Shown here: positions 1-8,890 of the stretch, piece after piece
How positions within the stretch are numbered: the stretch's first letter is position 1
How the letters are laid out: every line of letters starts with the position of its first letter
Assembly (NCBI GenBank): GCA_026014745.1
Contig: JAOZHS010000001.1
Location: 248,001-312,000 of the forward strand
Direction of reading: 5' to 3'
DNA length: 64,000 nucleotides
Source of the DNA: Candidatus Bathyarchaeota archaeon
GTDB lineage: Archaea; Thermoproteota; Bathyarchaeia; Bathyarchaeales; Bathycorpusculaceae
Translations under genes and position numbers: made by a program
The notes under the pieces: generated by a model
What the model saw: only the letters and a program-made list of their open reading frames with translations
The model's database searches: none
What the model was told of the DNA's origin: nothing

Positions 1-725
1 AAAGCGCTAATGAAAAGGTCAGCTTCGATGACTTCGCCGCCTGCCCTAATTGCGGTGACTTTGTTGTCTCCGAGGAATTCTTCCACAGTTTTAGAGGTTA
101 AGATGCGCATGCCCTTGGCTTCTAAGTGCTCTGAAACCAGCTTAGCCATATCCGCATCAAGTAGCTGCGGCAAAATCTGGGGCAACATCTCCACAACGGT
201 TACTTTGAGTCCCCGCTCAATTAACCCCACACCCAGCTCCAAGCCGATTAAACCCGCACCCATGATGACTGCGGATTTCGCGCCTGCTTGCAGGGCGGCT
301 TCGATTTTCTCTCCATCCTCGATGCTGCGAAGGCTTAGGATGCCTTGTTTTTCTTTGCCCTTGATGGGAGGCATAAACGCGTCTGCGCCAGTGGCGATTA
401 TTAGGCTATCGTAGGCGAGGGTTTCGGCTGCGCCGTCTTTGGTTTGTATGGTTACGGTTTTTTCTTTGGTGTTGATGGCTGTGGCTTTTGTTTCGGTGCG
501 CAGAGTTAGTTTTTGCATCTGGAAAAACGCTGGCGGATACACGGTGAGGTCTTGAAAATGCGCAATTTGTCCGCCTATGACAAAGGGCAACCCACAGCGG
601 GAGTATCCTGCGTTTTTTTCCTGCGTGACAAGCGTGATTTCTGCGGTGCGGTCTTTTTTGCGTGCCGCCGAGGCAGCTTCTACCCCTGCGGCGTTGGCGC
701 CGATGACGAGTATGCGTTTAGCCAT
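1..725 (-). CDS. FAD/NAD(P)-dependent disulfide reductase, CoA-disulfide reductase/NADH oxidase type (C-terminus off window)
   Basis: Read on the reverse complement from ATG at 725; the frame stays open to base 1, so the C-terminus lies outside the window. The product starts with an FAD-binding Rossmann motif (VIGANAAG, residues 7-14) and carries the single redox cysteine C44 in YSRCGLP, the signature of the CoA-disulfide reductase/NADH oxidase branch of the pyridine nucleotide-disulfide family. A second nucleotide-binding motif (GAGLIGLELG) lies near residue 150. It begins 15 bp after gcvH on the same strand, so the two are probably co-transcribed. Known family members reduce CoA disulfide, polysulfide or oxygen with NAD(P)H; which substrate applies here cannot be told. 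Family is sure, substrate is not. Confidence 0.85.
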   Translation of the reverse strand, partial: MAKRILVIGANAAGVEAASAARKKDRTAEITLVTQEKNAGYSRCGLPFVIGGQIAHFQDLTVYPPAFFQMQKLTLRTETKATAINTKEKTVTIQTKDGAAETLAYDSLIIATGADAFMPPIKGKEKQGILSLRSIEDGEKIEAALQAGAKSAVIMGAGLIGLELGVGLIERGLKVTVVEMLPQILPQLLDADMAKLVSEHLEAKGMRILTSKTVEEFLGDNKVTAIRAGGEVIEADLFISA

Positions 726-740
726 CAAGGTTGCCTTCAG

Positions 741-1160
741 TTAACATTTCCCTGCGGCTTGAGCTTTATGCCACTCGACTGCAGCGTTAAAATCCATAAG
801 GTTAGCCAAGTCCGCTTCCAAATTGGAGGGTTTAACTACGACAAGCCATGCTTTGCCAAAGGGGTCTTCGTTGAGGCTTTCGGGTTTTGATTGGGCTTCC
901 TCGTTAACTTCGACGACGGTGCCTGATACTGCCGAAATCAAATCTGAAACTGCCTTCACCGATTCTAGTGTGCCATACGGCTCATTTTGCTTAACTTCGG
1001 TGCCGACGCTGGGTAATTCGGCGTAGACGATTTCGCGCAGAGATTTCTGGGCGTAGTCAGTGATGCCCATGCGGACTTTGTCGCCTTCGACTTTTATCCA
1101 TTCAAAATCCTTAGAGAAATACAGACCTTCTGGGACTTCGTATGATTCCACTTTTACCAT
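741..1160 (-). CDS. gcvH: Glycine cleavage system H protein (lipoyl carrier)
   Basis: A 139-residue H protein, near the usual 125-130. The lipoyl-lysine is K69 in the motif GTLESVKAVSDL, followed by the conserved acidic segment VNEEAQSKPESLNEDPFG. In the glycine cleavage system it carries the aminomethyl group on lipoate between the P, T and L proteins. No gcvP, gcvT or lipoate ligase is in the window; the downstream neighbour is a single-cysteine disulfide reductase, not a normal L protein, though a lipoamide-dehydrogenase-like gene lies at 32981. It may serve glycine cleavage with genes elsewhere or be a stand-alone lipoyl carrier. The C-terminus ends in Lys-Cys, which is not usual. Confidence 0.93.
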   Translation of the reverse strand: MVKVESYEVPEGLYFSKDFEWIKVEGDKVRMGITDYAQKSLREIVYAELPSVGTEVKQNEPYGTLESVKAVSDLISAVSGTVVEVNEEAQSKPESLNEDPFGKAWLVVVKPSNLEADLANLMDFNAAVEWHKAQAAGKC

Positions 1161-1204
1161 AACATGAACCTTCTAGTTAGACAGCTAAACCGTTTAGGTT
1201 TTGT

Positions 1205-1222
1205 AGCTTAAAAGTATTTAAC
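1205..1222 (-). promoter_or_regulatory. Probable TATA promoter of the gcvH operon
   Basis: On the minus strand an AT-rich TTAAATACTTTTAAG stretch lies 45-60 bp before the gcvH ATG. It fits an archaeal TATA box with a leader of about 30 nt. Position-based inference only. Confidence 0.4.
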
Positions 1223-1262
1223 ATATTTGGTGGTTGTTGTATACATTTGTCTTAGTTGCATG

Positions 1263-2045
1263 TTAACATCCTAGAAATGCCGAAACATCGCGGTGGAACT
1301 GTTTGCCCAGCGATTCGTGCCCTTTACCCTCATAAATTATCAGTTTAGCATCGGGGATTCCCGTAGCAGTTTCATGGAGCAATTCTGTGGAGCAAAAGAA
1401 ATCGCGATCGCCCGCCACCACCAACGTAGGCACCACTATACGCGGGAGCTGGTTTTTGCTGTTGTGCGCGACTTCGGCGCGGCCCTCCACAATCAGATCC
1501 TCTGGGTTTGGGTTGCTAAACATTCTTGACGCAAAAAGGCTCATAAAAAACGAAAACAAGCTTCGTTTTATCCTGTTGCCACTCAACATAGGCGCTAAAC
1601 TTCTAAACGCCGCTCTTGTTTTTCCTTGGCTTGCCAACTCCGCGAACTGCATGTCTAGTTTTGTGCCTTCTTGGCTGAACCGATAAGTCGACATTAAAAG
1701 GACCAGCCGCCGGATTAGTTTGGGATGGTTTGCGGCTAGGTACTGAGCGATTAATCCTCCATAAGACTCCCCGATTACGTCGACTGGTCCGCCGTTGAAT
1801 TCGTCTTCGATCACCCTCGCGTAGTCCTCTGCCATGTCTTTTGTGGAGTAGTTTTTGGGTAAGCTGCTTTTTCGAGCAAACATAAAGAGGGTATACTGTT
1901 TGGCGAGGAAATTGAATTCTTTATACATTGGGCTTGCGAGGTAATTTCCTGGTCCGCCACTAAAAATCAGCAACACTTTTTTGCCTTCCCCGAAGCGGAG
2001 GTAGGGAACGCCGTTGCTGAAAATACCCCTCTTAACCAAAACCAT
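1263..2045 (-). CDS. Alpha/beta hydrolase
   Basis: A 260-residue alpha/beta-fold hydrolase. The nucleophile elbow is GESYGG with S94, the acid is in AGDRDFF (D213 or D215) and the catalytic histidine is H243 in GKGHESL. The oxyanion-hole region FSGGPGN (residues 28-34) resembles the HGGPG type seen in proline iminopeptidase-like and ester hydrolases. Starts at ATG 2045 with GGGGA just upstream. It stands alone between gcvH and ino1, all on the minus strand. Substrate cannot be predicted from the sequence. Confidence 0.85.
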   Translation of the reverse strand: MVLVKRGIFSNGVPYLRFGEGKKVLLIFSGGPGNYLASPMYKEFNFLAKQYTLFMFARKSSLPKNYSTKDMAEDYARVIEDEFNGGPVDVIGESYGGLIAQYLAANHPKLIRRLVLLMSTYRFSQEGTKLDMQFAELASQGKTRAAFRSLAPMLSGNRIKRSLFSFFMSLFASRMFSNPNPEDLIVEGRAEVAHNSKNQLPRIVVPTLVVAGDRDFFCSTELLHETATGIPDAKLIIYEGKGHESLGKQFHRDVSAFLGC

Positions 2046-2158
2046 TCCCCATCACACTTCAAGTAACATTGAAATGTAATAAAAGATTTAAGGAAAACCA
2101 AAACCTGTTCTGGTTTACCTACTGCGGGTCGCTTAAGACGAGAAAAGGAAGGAGGGGT

Positions 2159-3244
2159 TTAGCGTTCGCGTTTGCCCGCGATCCACTCTTCCGTCCATTG
2201 CCGTGCTTGGCTATCGGGGATCTGTATGGGCGGATGCTTAAACGCGTAGGACGGCATGCTGAGCAGGGCTCCGGAGATTTTGCGGTCCAACGCGATTTTG
2301 GCGGCGCGTATGAGGTCGATGACGACGCCTCCGCTGTTGGGGGAGTCTTCGACTTCGAGTTTAACGCTTATGTTTATGGGGCGGTCACCGAATTTGCGTC
2401 CTTTGAGGCTGATATAGCAGATTTTCTTGTTCTTAAGGAACGGTACATAGTCGCTGGGGCCAATGCGTGTTGGTAGCGCGTAGGGCACGAGGCTTGTGAC
2501 GGCTTCGGTTTTGCTGATGCGTTTGGATTTGAGGCGACCTTCCACGGTCATGTTTTGGAAGTCTGTGTCGCCGCCAAGGTTAAGTTGATAGGTTTCGTCC
2601 ACAATGACTCCGCGGTCAAGGCAGAGCCGAACGAGGTTGCGGTGAAGGATGGTTGCTCCGACTTGGCTTTTGATGTCGTCGCCAAGGACAGGTAAGCCCG
2701 CTTTCTCGAATTTTTTGGGCCACTCGCCTGATTTGTCTGAGCCGATGAATTCGGGCATGCAGTTGACAAAGGCGCATCCTGCATCTATGGCGCATTGCGC
2801 GTAGAAGCGGACTGCGTCATGGCTGCCCACTGGGAGATAGTTAACTAGGACTTCGGCTTTTGCGTCTTTTAGGGTTTTGATGATGCTTTCTTTGGTGGTT
2901 TTTGCGTCATCATAAACGTTGAAGGTTTCACGCATGTGGGGCGCTACGCCGTCGAGGATTATGCCGGGGGTAACTTTGACGCCGAGGTTGGGGACGTCGC
3001 TGAATTTTTCGCAGCAGTTGGGTTTTATCCATATGGCTTCGGAGAGGTCTTTTCCGATTTTGTCTTTGTTTACTTCAAAAGCGGCGACGAAGACTATGTC
3101 GCGGATGTGGTATCCGCCGTAGTTGACGTGCATTAACCCGGGCACGGTTTCGTCTTCTTTAGCGTTCTTGTAATATTGGGTTCCCTGAATTAGGGCTGAT
3201 GCGCTGTTACCAACGCCGACGAGAGCAACACGAATTTGTGGCAT
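2159..3244 (-). CDS. ino1: Myo-inositol-1-phosphate synthase
   Basis: Isomerises glucose 6-phosphate to L-myo-inositol 1-phosphate with NAD+, the first step to inositol phospholipids and other inositol compounds. The NAD-binding motif VALVGVGNSASALIQG is at the very N-terminus, and the sequence continues as the actinobacterial/archaeal short form (about 360 residues), with conserved VNYLPVGSHDA and GDDIKSQVGAT segments. An in-frame GTG 48 bp further upstream (3292) is possible, but a TATA-like TTATAG at about 3300 would place transcription start near 3275, and the family normally begins just before the Rossmann motif, so ATG at 3244 is preferred (361 residues). Monocistronic as far as can be seen. 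Confidence 0.93.
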   Translation of the reverse strand: MPQIRVALVGVGNSASALIQGTQYYKNAKEDETVPGLMHVNYGGYHIRDIVFVAAFEVNKDKIGKDLSEAIWIKPNCCEKFSDVPNLGVKVTPGIILDGVAPHMRETFNVYDDAKTTKESIIKTLKDAKAEVLVNYLPVGSHDAVRFYAQCAIDAGCAFVNCMPEFIGSDKSGEWPKKFEKAGLPVLGDDIKSQVGATILHRNLVRLCLDRGVIVDETYQLNLGGDTDFQNMTVEGRLKSKRISKTEAVTSLVPYALPTRIGPSDYVPFLKNKKICYISLKGRKFGDRPINISVKLEVEDSPNSGGVVIDLIRAAKIALDRKISGALLSMPSYAFKHPPIQIPDSQARQWTEEWIAGKRER

Positions 3245-3353
3245 GAAACAGTAACCATCCAATGCGACTGATTGAAAAGGCTTAATGTTCACCTACGCTA
3301 TAACTTTTTCCCAAAAAATACTGCCTACAGGAGACCTCAAAGACTCCTCCCCT

Positions 3354-3376
3354 TCCCTCCCCTAAAGCAGGGGATT
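3354..3376. other. GC-rich hairpin resembling an IS200/IS605-type end
   Basis: In the intergenic region a CCCCT-AAAGC-AGGGG hairpin follows a C-rich run. Short hairpins of this look often mark ends of IS200/IS605-family elements, but no transposase or tnpB is near, so this is at most a remnant. Seen: the hairpin. Inferred: the origin. Confidence 0.2.
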
Positions 3377-3420
3377 TCTACTGGATTCGAACATGCTAAT
3401 GGGCTGTTTCTGCGTCAATA

Positions 3421-3477
3421 GGACCTACCCCTCTTAGGCTTCTGCAATGAGTTTCTAATAGGATGCTAATAGGTCCA
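3421..3477. repeat. Dispersed structured repeat, copy 1
   Basis: About 53 bp that closely match 24344-24396. Shared blocks are GACCTACCCC, AGGYTTCTGCA, GAGTTTCTAATAGG and AATAGGT. The ends of this copy pair as GGACCTA / TAGGTCC, so the element could fold as one hairpin. It lies 165 bp before a surface-protein gene; the other copy lies upstream of copA. Confidence 0.65.
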
Positions 3478-3641
3478 CCAAGAAAGTTTGCGTATGAGTG
3501 GGCTTACAAGAATTGCGCAGGACAACAGAAAAAGCAACCGCCAACCAAACTAAGTTGACCTGCTGTTCTTTTGAAGCTTGTTGACCGTGTGTTTTTGCAA
3601 AACTATTAATGGCTCCTATGTCCCCCTGTATTTGTGGTGCT

Positions 3642-5138
3642 ATGCGTCGGCAGCTAATCTGTGTGCTATTAGTTTTGGCAATGTTGTGTTCTTTCGGTTT
3701 TGTTGTTGCGCAAACAGAGGATGATGATTCTGCCTCTGATCTGGATTCAGACACTACATGGACACAAGGCAGCGGACACACCTTAGATAGCAACCTAATC
3801 ATTCCAGCAGGGGTAACGTTAACAATTGAACCCGGCGTCAACGTGGATCTTCGAGAATACCAAATCCAAGTGTATGGTGCCCTTAATGCCCTTGGAACAA
3901 GCGAGAACCGCGTTGTTTTCACCACTTCGTACGCACTTGGTGGACTCTACGCAAATATGCCGTCGCCAGACAGACTCTATTTTGCACTTGGAAGTTCAGG
4001 CAAAATCGAACACGCATATATAACGAACAAAATGTACATTAAAGGATCGATAAATGTAACTGATTCATCTCTTCAAGGCTACATAGAAGTTGAGAGTGGC
4101 GCCTCCGTCTTCATGCAAAACGATATAGCAAAAATTCACATTTTTGATGGCACCGCCATGTTGGTTAACAATAATATAAATGGTTTAATGCTCATAGGCG
4201 GCTCACCCACACTAACAAATAACATAATCAACGGTTGGACAATGGTGCATGGTGGGTCCCCAACTTTGACAGGCAACACCATCAATGGCAGGATAGACGT
4301 AGGCCGCATAAGTGGTGAGATAGTTTTTTCCCAAAACAAATTCTTCGCACCCATTAGTGTTGTATCTATTGATTATCTTGAAACAAAAAGTAACTGGAGC
4401 GCTGGTTCATCATCAGTCACCCTAAAAGACAACTTGTTCACCGTGTCCTATGACCCGATAATCACCGTGAGAGGCGGATTTCGTGTTGTTAACATAGTTA
4501 ACAACGAAATTATCGGCAATGGCAAAGCCCAAACCGCAATAAATGCTAAAGGAGATGAGAGCGCTAACGCTACTGCTTTAAACGCCGTTCTCACTGGTAA
4601 CCGCATCTCCAACTGTAAAACAGGCATAGACATCCAGCACGCCAACGCCGAAATCACCCAAAACCTGATTGTCAACAACACACTCGGCATCAAAATTAAT
4701 TCCGCATACAATAACCCTCAAGAAAACGCTGTCGTAGATATTCACAAAAACACTTTTGCCAACAACTCGGTGGGCATCGAAATCGTTTCTTGTGACTACC
4801 AAACACCCTTAAACATCACCAACAACGAGATTTACGGCAACACAGAATACAACCTTAAACTGTCGTCACGCGATAACAGAAAATTTGATTTTGCTGTTCC
4901 CTACAACTGGTGGGGTACAACAGATGTGGATGCCATTAGTAAATCGATATACGATGCTGACGAAGACCCCCGACTAGGTATTGTTACCTTTACTCCTTTC
5001 ATTGGGAACGCATCAGGTAATGAATCTGCATCTGCACCCATTTTTAACCCGATGCTAATAATCGCTTCTTTGGTGGCTATTTTTTGTGTAGCAACAGTTG
5101 TGGTCGTATTCCGGCGACTGCGGAGAACATCGGAATGA
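3642..5138 (+). CDS. Secreted right-handed parallel beta-helix protein, membrane-anchored
   Basis: About 498 residues from ATG 3642. The signal peptide begins MRRQLICVLLVLAMLC; an upstream in-frame ATG at 3609 would add 11 residues that do not look like a signal peptide, and a TATA-like CTATTAAT ends near 3610, so 3642 is preferred. Residues 40-440 carry NosD-like repeats (many N-N-x-I and G-N-x-I turns), ending in a conserved NWWGT block shared with the genes at 5135 and 16587. A C-terminal membrane helix with a RRLRR stop-transfer end anchors it, so the helix faces outside. It overlaps the next gene by ATGA. Probably a cell-surface polysaccharide-binding or adhesion protein; no catalytic residues can be assigned. 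Confidence 0.8.
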   Translation: MRRQLICVLLVLAMLCSFGFVVAQTEDDDSASDLDSDTTWTQGSGHTLDSNLIIPAGVTLTIEPGVNVDLREYQIQVYGALNALGTSENRVVFTTSYALGGLYANMPSPDRLYFALGSSGKIEHAYITNKMYIKGSINVTDSSLQGYIEVESGASVFMQNDIAKIHIFDGTAMLVNNNINGLMLIGGSPTLTNNIINGWTMVHGGSPTLTGNTINGRIDVGRISGEIVFSQNKFFAPISVVSIDYLETKSNWSAGSSSVTLKDNLFTVSYDPIITVRGGFRVVNIVNNEIIGNGKAQTAINAKGDESANATALNAVLTGNRISNCKTGIDIQHANAEITQNLIVNNTLGIKINSAYNNPQENAVVDIHKNTFANNSVGIEIVSCDYQTPLNITNNEIYGNTEYNLKLSSRDNRKFDFAVPYNWWGTTDVDAISKSIYDADEDPRLGIVTFTPFIGNASGNESASAPIFNPMLIIASLVAIFCVATVVVVFRRLRRTSE

Positions 5139-6793
5139 TGCGTCCGTTCTTGTGTCTGCTTCTAATTTTGACAGTTGCATTTCCTTTGTGCTATGTTGAC
5201 AGTGGCTCTATTGTTGAGGGTTCGCCGGTGACGGGTCGCTTAACTTCTGATACAACTTGGAGTTTGGAACAAAGCCCCATACGATTATATGGTGACTTGC
5301 TTGTTCCCTCGGGGGTAACGCTAACGATTGAACCTGGAGTAACTGTAGACCTCTTTGATCACCAACTTGTCGTAAATGGAATCCTCATTGCACGAGGAAA
5401 TCAAAGCAAAATAGTCTTCAAAGGATCAATCGACCCGGCAAAGAACAATCCCCTCTACCCTCATGGTCCCCCAGTATCGCACATAATCTTTGATAAGGAA
5501 AGCCAAGCTTGGAATGAGCAGACAAAAAGCGGCTGCATTATAGAAAACGCCGTGGTGAATACCATCCTCTACATTCGTACCTCCATAAGAATAAGCCAAT
5601 CCTCACTTGAACAATCTGTTCATGTCCTGAACAACTCATCGACATTTAGTAACAACAGCCAAATCAGCAAACTTTTCATCATAAACGGGACCGCTATCGT
5701 AAGTGGCAACGAAATAGGCGAACTCACCGTTCAAGAAGGGTCACCGACTATTACAAATAACATCATCAACGGTCAAGTGTCGGTTTATCAAGGGTCATCA
5801 ACTTTTAGGAACAACACCCTAAAGGGCGAAGTTTCTGTTGGACATCCGATGGGCTTCTCTGCCCCTCCATTGATATCTGGCGCACCTGCTTTTCTGCAGA
5901 ACATGTTTTACAGCGGATTTGGAACCTTTGGAACCGCATTTAGCTATACCTACGGCCCCACTAACAACGTTGGCATTAAAGGCGGACAAATAAATGATCT
6001 ATGGGTTACGCTATCGGATAACGATTTTAAGGTAACCGCCGACCAAACAGCAATTCAAACCTATGGTGTGCACATCGATATATCAAACAACCGGATTACA
6101 GGCGCAGACAATAGCCCGCCAATAAGGAGTAACCCCTTTAACAAAACAGAGAAAATGTTGGTTGCGGGGCAATGTGGAATAATTGTCGGCAGCGACTATT
6201 CAAACTCGTCAGCATCGATTACTGGCAACTACATAACCAACTTTAACACAGCCATTGCCATCTATCCCGGAAGCATAAACATCTCAAAAAATACTCTCTC
6301 AAACAATTACTGTGGAATACGCATTGAAAACATCAATAAAATCTGGGCTCCAATACCCAACCCGCCAGACCCAAACATTACCAACGCGCTCGTCATTCAA
6401 GAGAACAGTATTTCAAACAATACAGTTGGAATTCTATGTTACAATTATAGTTCATCGCCAAAAATAATAAACAACGACATTTTTGGCAACGCGGAATACA
6501 ACTTTAGGCTCGAAAGCATAAACGACACAGTGGTTGCCGACAACTGGTGGGGCACAATTGATGCCGCTTCCATAAACCAAACAATCTACGACCACAAATA
6601 CAACCCACGTCTAGGCGAGGTTATTTTTACGCCTTTCTCAGCGGGGACCCAAACGCAAGCAGGCTTACAGCTATCTTCACAAACAACAAGTATCCTAATC
6701 GCAGTTGCCCTAGTTTCAGTTGTTTTAGGTTTTATATTTTTAAACAGTAGAAGAAAACAAGCCAAGAGAAAGATTGTTAGTAGCGGGGAGTAG
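5135..6793 (+). CDS. Secreted right-handed parallel beta-helix protein, paralogue of upstream gene
   Basis: About 552 residues. ATG 5135 overlaps the stop of the upstream paralogue (ATGA) and has GGAG 8-10 bp before it; the further upstream in-frame ATG at 5084 lies inside the previous gene. Signal peptide MMRPFLCLLLILTVAF, then a first beta strand module (SDTTWSL..., VTLTIEPGVTVDL) nearly the same as in the first gene, about 20 helix turns, the shared NWWGT block near residue 490, and a C-terminal membrane helix with a Lys/Arg-rich tail. The tail codons run 13 nt into the antisense 3' end of tRNA-iMet. The two genes form a tandem duplication and probably one transcript. Confidence 0.8.
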   Translation: MMRPFLCLLLILTVAFPLCYVDSGSIVEGSPVTGRLTSDTTWSLEQSPIRLYGDLLVPSGVTLTIEPGVTVDLFDHQLVVNGILIARGNQSKIVFKGSIDPAKNNPLYPHGPPVSHIIFDKESQAWNEQTKSGCIIENAVVNTILYIRTSIRISQSSLEQSVHVLNNSSTFSNNSQISKLFIINGTAIVSGNEIGELTVQEGSPTITNNIINGQVSVYQGSSTFRNNTLKGEVSVGHPMGFSAPPLISGAPAFLQNMFYSGFGTFGTAFSYTYGPTNNVGIKGGQINDLWVTLSDNDFKVTADQTAIQTYGVHIDISNNRITGADNSPPIRSNPFNKTEKMLVAGQCGIIVGSDYSNSSASITGNYITNFNTAIAIYPGSINISKNTLSNNYCGIRIENINKIWAPIPNPPDPNITNALVIQENSISNNTVGILCYNYSSSPKIINNDIFGNAEYNFRLESINDTVVADNWWGTIDAASINQTIYDHKYNPRLGEVIFTPFSAGTQTQAGLQLSSQTTSILIAVALVSVVLGFIFLNSRRKQAKRKIVSSGE

Positions 6794-6856
6794 ATTTGAA
6801 CTACTGATCTCTGGGTTATGAGCCCAGCGGGTTAATCCTGGCTACCCCACCCCGCT
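6781..6856 (-). tRNA. Initiator tRNA-Met (CAU)
   Basis: Folded by eye from the minus strand: acceptor stem AGCGGGG/CCCCGCT (7 bp) with discriminator A, D stem GGGT/ACCC, anticodon stem CTGGG/CCCAG with loop CTCATAA (anticodon CAT), variable loop AGATC and T arm AGTAG-TTCAAAT-CTACT. The A1:U72 pair and three G:C pairs next to the anticodon loop are the marks of an archaeal initiator tRNA. No intron and no encoded CCA. Its last 13 nt overlap antisense the end of the beta-helix gene that stops at 6793. Confidence 0.96.
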
Positions 6857-6883
6857 ATGTGTTTCGTCACGTTTTTGTGGGTG

Positions 6884-6894
6884 TATCCTATATC
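6884..6894 (-). promoter_or_regulatory. TATA box of tRNA-iMet, possibly shared with the divergent gene
   Basis: AAGATATAGG on the minus strand ends about 28 bp before the mature tRNA 5' end, the normal archaeal distance. Read on the plus strand (CCTATATCTT) it could also serve the PAC2 gene. Confidence 0.5.
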
Positions 6895-6986
6895 TTCAGT
6901 TGTCGAATATTAATAGTTTCGTTTTGTGGTTGCGGCAAAAGCATTTTAGTGGGAGTATGTTTCTGTATGCGCACAGGATGCTCACG

Positions 6987-7655
6987 ATGGATAAGCCTTA
7001 TCTGCGAAAACTATCCAGCCCCACTCTAGATAATCCAATCTTTGTACAGGGGCTTCCCGGCTTTGGCAACGTCGGACGTATAGCCGCGCATCTGCTCATC
7101 AAATTCTGCGACGCCAAACCCTTCGCTGAACTCTACTCTCCATCCTTCCCTGACTACATATCCATAACCACCAAGGGCATCGCGCACCTGCCAAGATACG
7201 AATTCTACTGTGCTCCTATGGAGAAAAATACCCTAGTCATCATGACTGGAGAAATCCAGCCCTCTTTCGAGGATGTTGTTGCACATTATGATGTCTGCGA
7301 TCAGGTGCTGGATTTTGTGGAATCCATCGGCTGCCACTTCCTTGTCACTATGGGCGGTGTTCCCATAACTGAGGAGAAAACCCAAGTTTACATAGCCGCA
7401 ACCTCGCCCAGACTTGCCACAGAATTCATGGAGAAAGGCGCAGTCATCTACAGCAAAGGTCGCATCGTCGGCGGAACAGGCTTAACCTTGGCGCTTGCCA
7501 AGGAACGCAAAATTGAAGGCATCAGCCTACTTGGCACAACCATGGGTTTTAAGGCTGATCGGGAGGCTGGTTTTACGGTTTTCAAGTTTTTGATGAAGGC
7601 TTTGGGAAAAGAGATAAAAGAAGGTTTTGTAGAAAACAATGCACCAGAAGAGTAG
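6987..7655 (+). CDS. PAC2 family protein (proteasome assembly chaperone-like)
   Basis: About 222 residues from ATG 6987 (MDKPYLRKL). In-frame TTG at 6900 and ATGs at 6957 and 6978 also exist, but family members begin 10-20 residues before the IFVQGLPGFGNVG motif and AGG lies 9 bp before this ATG. Conserved elements: GLPGFGNVGRIAAHLL, the segment IMTGEIQP, and TMGGVPI. Archaeal PAC2/PF09754 proteins are homologues of eukaryotic proteasome assembly chaperone 2; their precise task in archaea is not settled. A small membrane-protein gene follows 15 bp later and may be co-transcribed. Confidence 0.85.
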   Translation: MDKPYLRKLSSPTLDNPIFVQGLPGFGNVGRIAAHLLIKFCDAKPFAELYSPSFPDYISITTKGIAHLPRYEFYCAPMEKNTLVIMTGEIQPSFEDVVAHYDVCDQVLDFVESIGCHFLVTMGGVPITEEKTQVYIAATSPRLATEFMEKGAVIYSKGRIVGGTGLTLALAKERKIEGISLLGTTMGFKADREAGFTVFKFLMKALGKEIKEGFVENNAPEE

Positions 7656-7670
7656 TGGAAGTTGGCTAGG

Positions 7671-7904
7671 ATGACACAAACCCAAGATAACATTAAAGTT
7701 GGCGGTATTGAATCCAAAACAACCCGAATAGGTTTACTTGTAATTACTGCGTTGTTACTTTTTGTAGGTCCAACATATGTACCATACTTTATCTCAGACA
7801 ATTACGGCGGAGCCTACGTTGCATCCGTATTAGTCGGTGTGGTTCTCTTCTTAGCAGGCATAGGCATGCTGGTTTATCTCATCAAAAAGAAAGTCATATC
7901 CTAA
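7671..7904 (+). CDS. Small two-helix membrane protein
   Basis: About 77 residues from ATG 7671 (TTG 7662 is an alternative). After some 20 polar residues it has two hydrophobic segments, roughly residues 24-43 and 50-70, split by a short DNYGGAY loop and closed by KKK. That gives both ends in the cytoplasm by the positive-inside rule. It follows the PAC2 gene by 15 bp. No recognised family. Confidence 0.6.
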   Translation: MTQTQDNIKVGGIESKTTRIGLLVITALLLFVGPTYVPYFISDNYGGAYVASVLVGVVLFLAGIGMLVYLIKKKVIS

Positions 7905-8065
7905 CAAAATTTTTGCCTCAGATACCCTAGGGTGCATCATAAAGTCAGCTTTTAGCGTTCTTCATCGGCGCTCCAATAGGGACACACCTGTTTTATTAAC
8001 CATTCCCACCAAACTCAAAATCTTGATTTCTAATATGCGCCTCAAATTCAGAAGGCATATTACAT

Positions 8066-8653
8066 ATGGCTAAAAGAATACGTCGTATGCAAACCAACAA
8101 AAGCCCTCCGATGATACTTGAAAAAGGCGACGACATTAAACGCACCACCATAATTTTAGAGCGTAGCGAACGCGACTTTATCGAATCCCTTATTCGTGAG
8201 GGCAAAGAAGCAGGCATCAAACCTCTCATCTCTAAAATGCTTGACATTTACCGAAATCTCAACGTCCAAGACTGGGACTTCCCCGGCGAATACTACTGTG
8301 GAATCAGCCGCATCGCATTTGTCAACGTCGAATTGATAAACATCCTCACCCAGCAAATCCCCAAAGAGCAATGGCCCGAAATCGGCCAAAAAATGGGCAA
8401 CGCTCTTCGCGTCTCTATTCAATCCACACTTGGCGTGGACGCAGCTAAACCAGAGAACTGGGAGTCCATCTTTAGGCGACTGCGGGTACAGGGATTTGGC
8501 GACATCTACGTCAAGGACAAGTTCCTGCTAATTAAAACCCCTTTCATTAACGACTGCGAAATCTGGAGGGGACTGCTGGAAACCTTGTTGGTTGTGACAT
8601 TGGAGACACGTAACGGAGTTCCTCCTCTAGTTTTTGAGATTCTGTCGCAGTAA
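8066..8653 (+). CDS. Ribbon-helix-helix-like regulator with C-terminal ligand-type domain
   Basis: A 195-residue protein. Residues 24-60 (KRTTIILERSERDFIESLIREGK) look like a ribbon-helix-helix DNA-binding domain: a beta strand with alternating polar residues followed by two helices. The remaining 130 residues form an alpha/beta domain of unknown ligand. The layout matches the minus-strand protein at 37927, which also joins an RHH domain to a domain of similar size. Start may be ATG 8066 or the in-frame ATG 8087 (a TATA-like CATATTACAT just before 8066 would favour 8087 as a near-leaderless start). Monocistronic. Confidence 0.6.
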   Translation: MAKRIRRMQTNKSPPMILEKGDDIKRTTIILERSERDFIESLIREGKEAGIKPLISKMLDIYRNLNVQDWDFPGEYYCGISRIAFVNVELINILTQQIPKEQWPEIGQKMGNALRVSIQSTLGVDAAKPENWESIFRRLRVQGFGDIYVKDKFLLIKTPFINDCEIWRGLLETLLVVTLETRNGVPPLVFEILSQ

Positions 8654-8890
8654 ATCCGAATTTTTTAATTTAATTAGTTAAATAGTGGTAAACAGGTTTA
8701 TATGGGAGACAACTGTTGTGGTGTCGTTTAGTGACGTATGATGAGGGATTGCGTTCATACAAGGCGATTGCCTTCATTGAAAGCTTAAACACGTTTTGTT
8801 ATTGTAAACTCCGCGCAACCCCGCAACTCAACGTTCTCGCAAAACAAACAACCCTTAGATATATCTCTAAAAGTTTAGGTGAAAAAATTT

